Below are positions 62,398-64,000 of a stretch of DNA of 64,000 bases, piece after piece (positions within the stretch are counted from its first letter, which is position 1; the number at the start of each line of letters is the position of its first letter). The notes under the pieces were generated by a model. That model was not told the origin of the DNA. It worked only from the letters and a program-made list of their open reading frames with translations, and ran no database searches. The translations under genes were made by a program, and so were the position numbers. Origin of the DNA: Pardosa pseudoannulata (Eukaryota; Arthropoda; Arachnida; Araneae; Lycosidae); contig CM063503.1 of the NCBI GenBank assembly GCA_032207245.1, positions 54,739,517 through 54,803,516 on the forward strand, read 5' to 3'.

Positions 62398-62680
62398 AGC
62401 CCAGTGGCGTTGTGGTAGCGTTTCGCACTCCCATAACACTAGTCCGAGTTTCGATCCCCGGGCTGGGCAAGGTTGACTCAACCTTTCATCCCTTCAGTGG
62501 GTAGATCAACTGAGGACCAAGCATGCTTTGGAACTAAATACTCGGGGTTCCGCGTAAGATTGACCACCTAACCGGAACATATGCTTCGCAACCCTGGGCC
62601 CTTGGCCCGTAAACGGAAAATGGCACCATATGTCCTGGCCCCCTAGAGGCTGTTGTGCCGAGGAGTTTAGTTTTAGTTTA
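62398..62680 (+). mobile_element. tRNA-derived SINE with a Ceph-domain-like core
   Basis: The head GCCCAGTGGCGTTGTGGTAG ... AGTTTCGATCC ... GCTGGGC folds like a tRNA: a 7-bp acceptor with one wobble, plus boxes A and B. It is followed by CAACCTTTCATCCCTTCAGT, GGGT(A)GATCAACTGAGGACC and a GC-rich body to CGAGGAGTTTAG, then an AT-rich tail. The CAACCTTTCATCC...GGTCGAT...AGTACC layout is that of the shared core domain first described in cephalopod SINEs. AT-rich flanks (ATATATATGT on both sides) may be the target duplication. Confidence 0.72.
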
Positions 62681-62702
62681 AATATATGTATATATATATA
62701 TG

Positions 62703-63211
62703 TCGTAATGTGGTAATATAGGAAAGATATCAGCATGACCTTCAAACAAAAATATTCTTGGACAACAGATCTAAGAAATTTTACTCTTAAAAATGCTAGT
62801 AAAAAATCTCCGAGTATTACATTTCTAATTTTTAACGAAATTATATTAAATGGAAAGTTCTCGCATCGAAATGTATACCACTGAATAATATTAGAAAAAA
62901 AAACCCTTAGTAATATTAGAAATAACCTGAATAATATTAGAAATTTTTAGTAACAGCAAACATATTTTAGGTAAATGCCACTTTAAAAGTTAATTTTGTG
63001 ATATGATTCATAAAAACTATTTTAATGAGCCCTTTATTAATGCTTCAAGTAAATAAATTTTAACATGCAATAAAATGTTATAGAATGTATAAATGGAATC
63101 CAAATCAGTAGAAAAAGCAGCATATTAGCAAAAAAGACAAAACATACCCAATATAAACATCAATTTGAAGTTTGAGAATAGTTGGGAAATATTTAAAAAT
63201 GACATATAAGA
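62703..63211. other. AT-rich intergenic DNA, nothing recognised
   Basis: No supported feature. Confidence 0.4.
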
Positions 63212-63225
63212 GATAGCAACTCTAG

Positions 63226-63400
63226 GTTTTGGTTTGGAGTGCTACGGTCTACTTTTTTGCAGCACGAGGGCTAATGAAACCGGGACCTACAGTTTAAAGC
63301 CGATTCCGAACGGCTACGAACATCCATGCCACTGTGGGATTCGAACCCACGAACTCCGGTACCAAAGGCCAGCACCCTAACCAATCGGCCATAGTTCGGC
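63226..63400 (-). mobile_element. tRNA-derived SINE, copy 3 of 3, with 14-bp target duplication
   Basis: Bounded by the perfect repeat GATAGCAACTCTAG (63212-63225 and 63401-63414). On the minus strand it has box A TGGCCGATTGGTTAGGGTGC, box B GGTTCGAATCC, GTTCGTAGCCGTTCGGAATCGG and the end GTAGACCGTAGCACTCCAAACC. Very similar to copy 1, so the family was active recently. Confidence 0.9.
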
Positions 63401-63414
63401 GATAGCAACTCTAG

Positions 63415-63782
63415 ACTCTGATACAAAGCTTCAATATTTTGTCATTTATTTACTGACAAATGTATTAATATAAATGGCATTTGTCCTTTATATTGCTTTT
63501 TTGATTGAGAAGGAGTTTAATTACATTAACCTCTCTGTAGAAATATATTATTTTAGGGATGAGTGAATTTTATATATGATGTAAAGTAATATAATTTTTA
63601 CAGTTATTAAAAATTTGCAAAAGAAAAAAAAGAAAAAAAAATTAAAGCTTGATGAACTGGACATAACTCCTTATAATAGTATAATATATCTAACTCATAA
63701 ATTCATGGAAAGTTCTGAAATTAATTTCATAAGTAAAATGTGGTTAATATAATTTTATTCGGGGGCTTTTCGTAAAACTTTT
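63415..63782. other. AT-rich spacer, nothing recognised
   Basis: Lies between the SINE and the next TTAA element. Confidence 0.4.
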
Positions 63783-64000
63783 TTAACCCTTGCCTATGAT
63801 GCCTGAACTCAGTTCGAGCAGCACAAATGCGCCAATTTCGGAATGCCCGACCTGTGTTCGGGCACGAGAAAAACGGTATTTCAATTCCGTGAAGCCCAAA
63901 ATCGGTTCGTGCAATGTATAATATTTAATTTTCCATTTTCCCAATAGATAGAGATACTTTGCATTGAAACGTTCGGCAGTTTCTTGCCATTTGTCTGTAT
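63783..64000. mobile_element. Left end of a third piggyBac-like TTAA element, cut by the window end
   Basis: TTAA (63783-63786) is followed by CCCTTGCCTATGATGCC. Subterminal inverted pairs include GAAC-TCA-GTTC and TGCCCGA-CCTGTGT-TCGGGCA (63844-63864). This matches the architecture of the complete elements at 6601 and 12197, with another sequence. The right end is not in the window. Confidence 0.45.

Noticed and set aside
62398..62470. Functional tRNA gene
   Set aside because: The acceptor pairs but the anticodon arm does not, and a SINE core follows directly.

Overview
This window looks like intergenic or deep intronic DNA from an AT-rich animal genome. There is no operon structure, no long conserved open reading frame and no ribosomal or CRISPR locus. 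The repeat content is tRNA-derived SINEs with target-site duplications, piggyBac-type TTAA elements, a decayed mariner, LTR-like promoters, several satellite arrays and very long (TA)n and (CA)n runs. It fits an arthropod, perhaps a spider or other arachnid. That placement is inferred from the repeat types, not from a recognised host gene. A cephalopod or other AT-rich invertebrate cannot be excluded, because one SINE carries a core resembling the one described from cephalopods.

Layout. 0-9 kb: the right end of one TTAA element (1-253), a possible small spliced gene on the minus strand (795-1005), a complete internally deleted piggyBac-like element that keeps the decayed C-terminal cysteine-rich end of its transposase (6601-7169), a SINE with 13-bp target duplications (8415-8597), and a good candidate terminal coding exon just after it (8986-9098). 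9.4-11.4 kb: a 287-bp satellite with a two-unit higher-order pattern. 12.2-12.7 kb: a second TTAA element. 14.9-17.1 kb: an approximately 240-bp repeat family with a nearly identical 571-bp duplication. 21.35-22.45 kb: a putative transposase-like HTH fragment next to a solo-LTR candidate whose TATA box has a four-unit heat-shock element just upstream. 25.9-26.4 kb: (CA)n/(TA)n.

27-32.7 kb: a 412-bp tandem array with a homogenised centre and diverged, extended edges. 33.9-34.1 kb: a fold-back inverted repeat. 34.3 kb: a possible nucleoside-diphosphate-kinase-like exon. 36.3-36.9 kb: a 215-bp tandem repeat. 37.6-40.5 kb: a segmental duplication interrupted in both copies at the same point by a perfect palindrome. 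42.0-42.4 and 46.07-47.17 kb: microsatellites, the second 1.1 kb long. 47.25 kb: a second copy of the first SINE. 48.6-49.45 kb: a 298-bp triplication. 49.9-54.2 kb: possible hAT ends. 55.0-55.55 kb: a CpG-rich island. 57-60.1 kb: 98-bp repeats, diverged triplicates and a deleted mariner. 60.3-60.6 kb: a tRNA-like SINE head and a second LTR-like promoter with heat-shock elements. 62.4 kb: the Ceph-like SINE. 63.2 kb: a third copy of the first SINE. 63.8 kb: the left end of another TTAA element.

No complete host gene can be supported. Three or four candidate exons are reported with low to moderate confidence. Most of the window is mobile, satellite or unannotatable AT-rich sequence.
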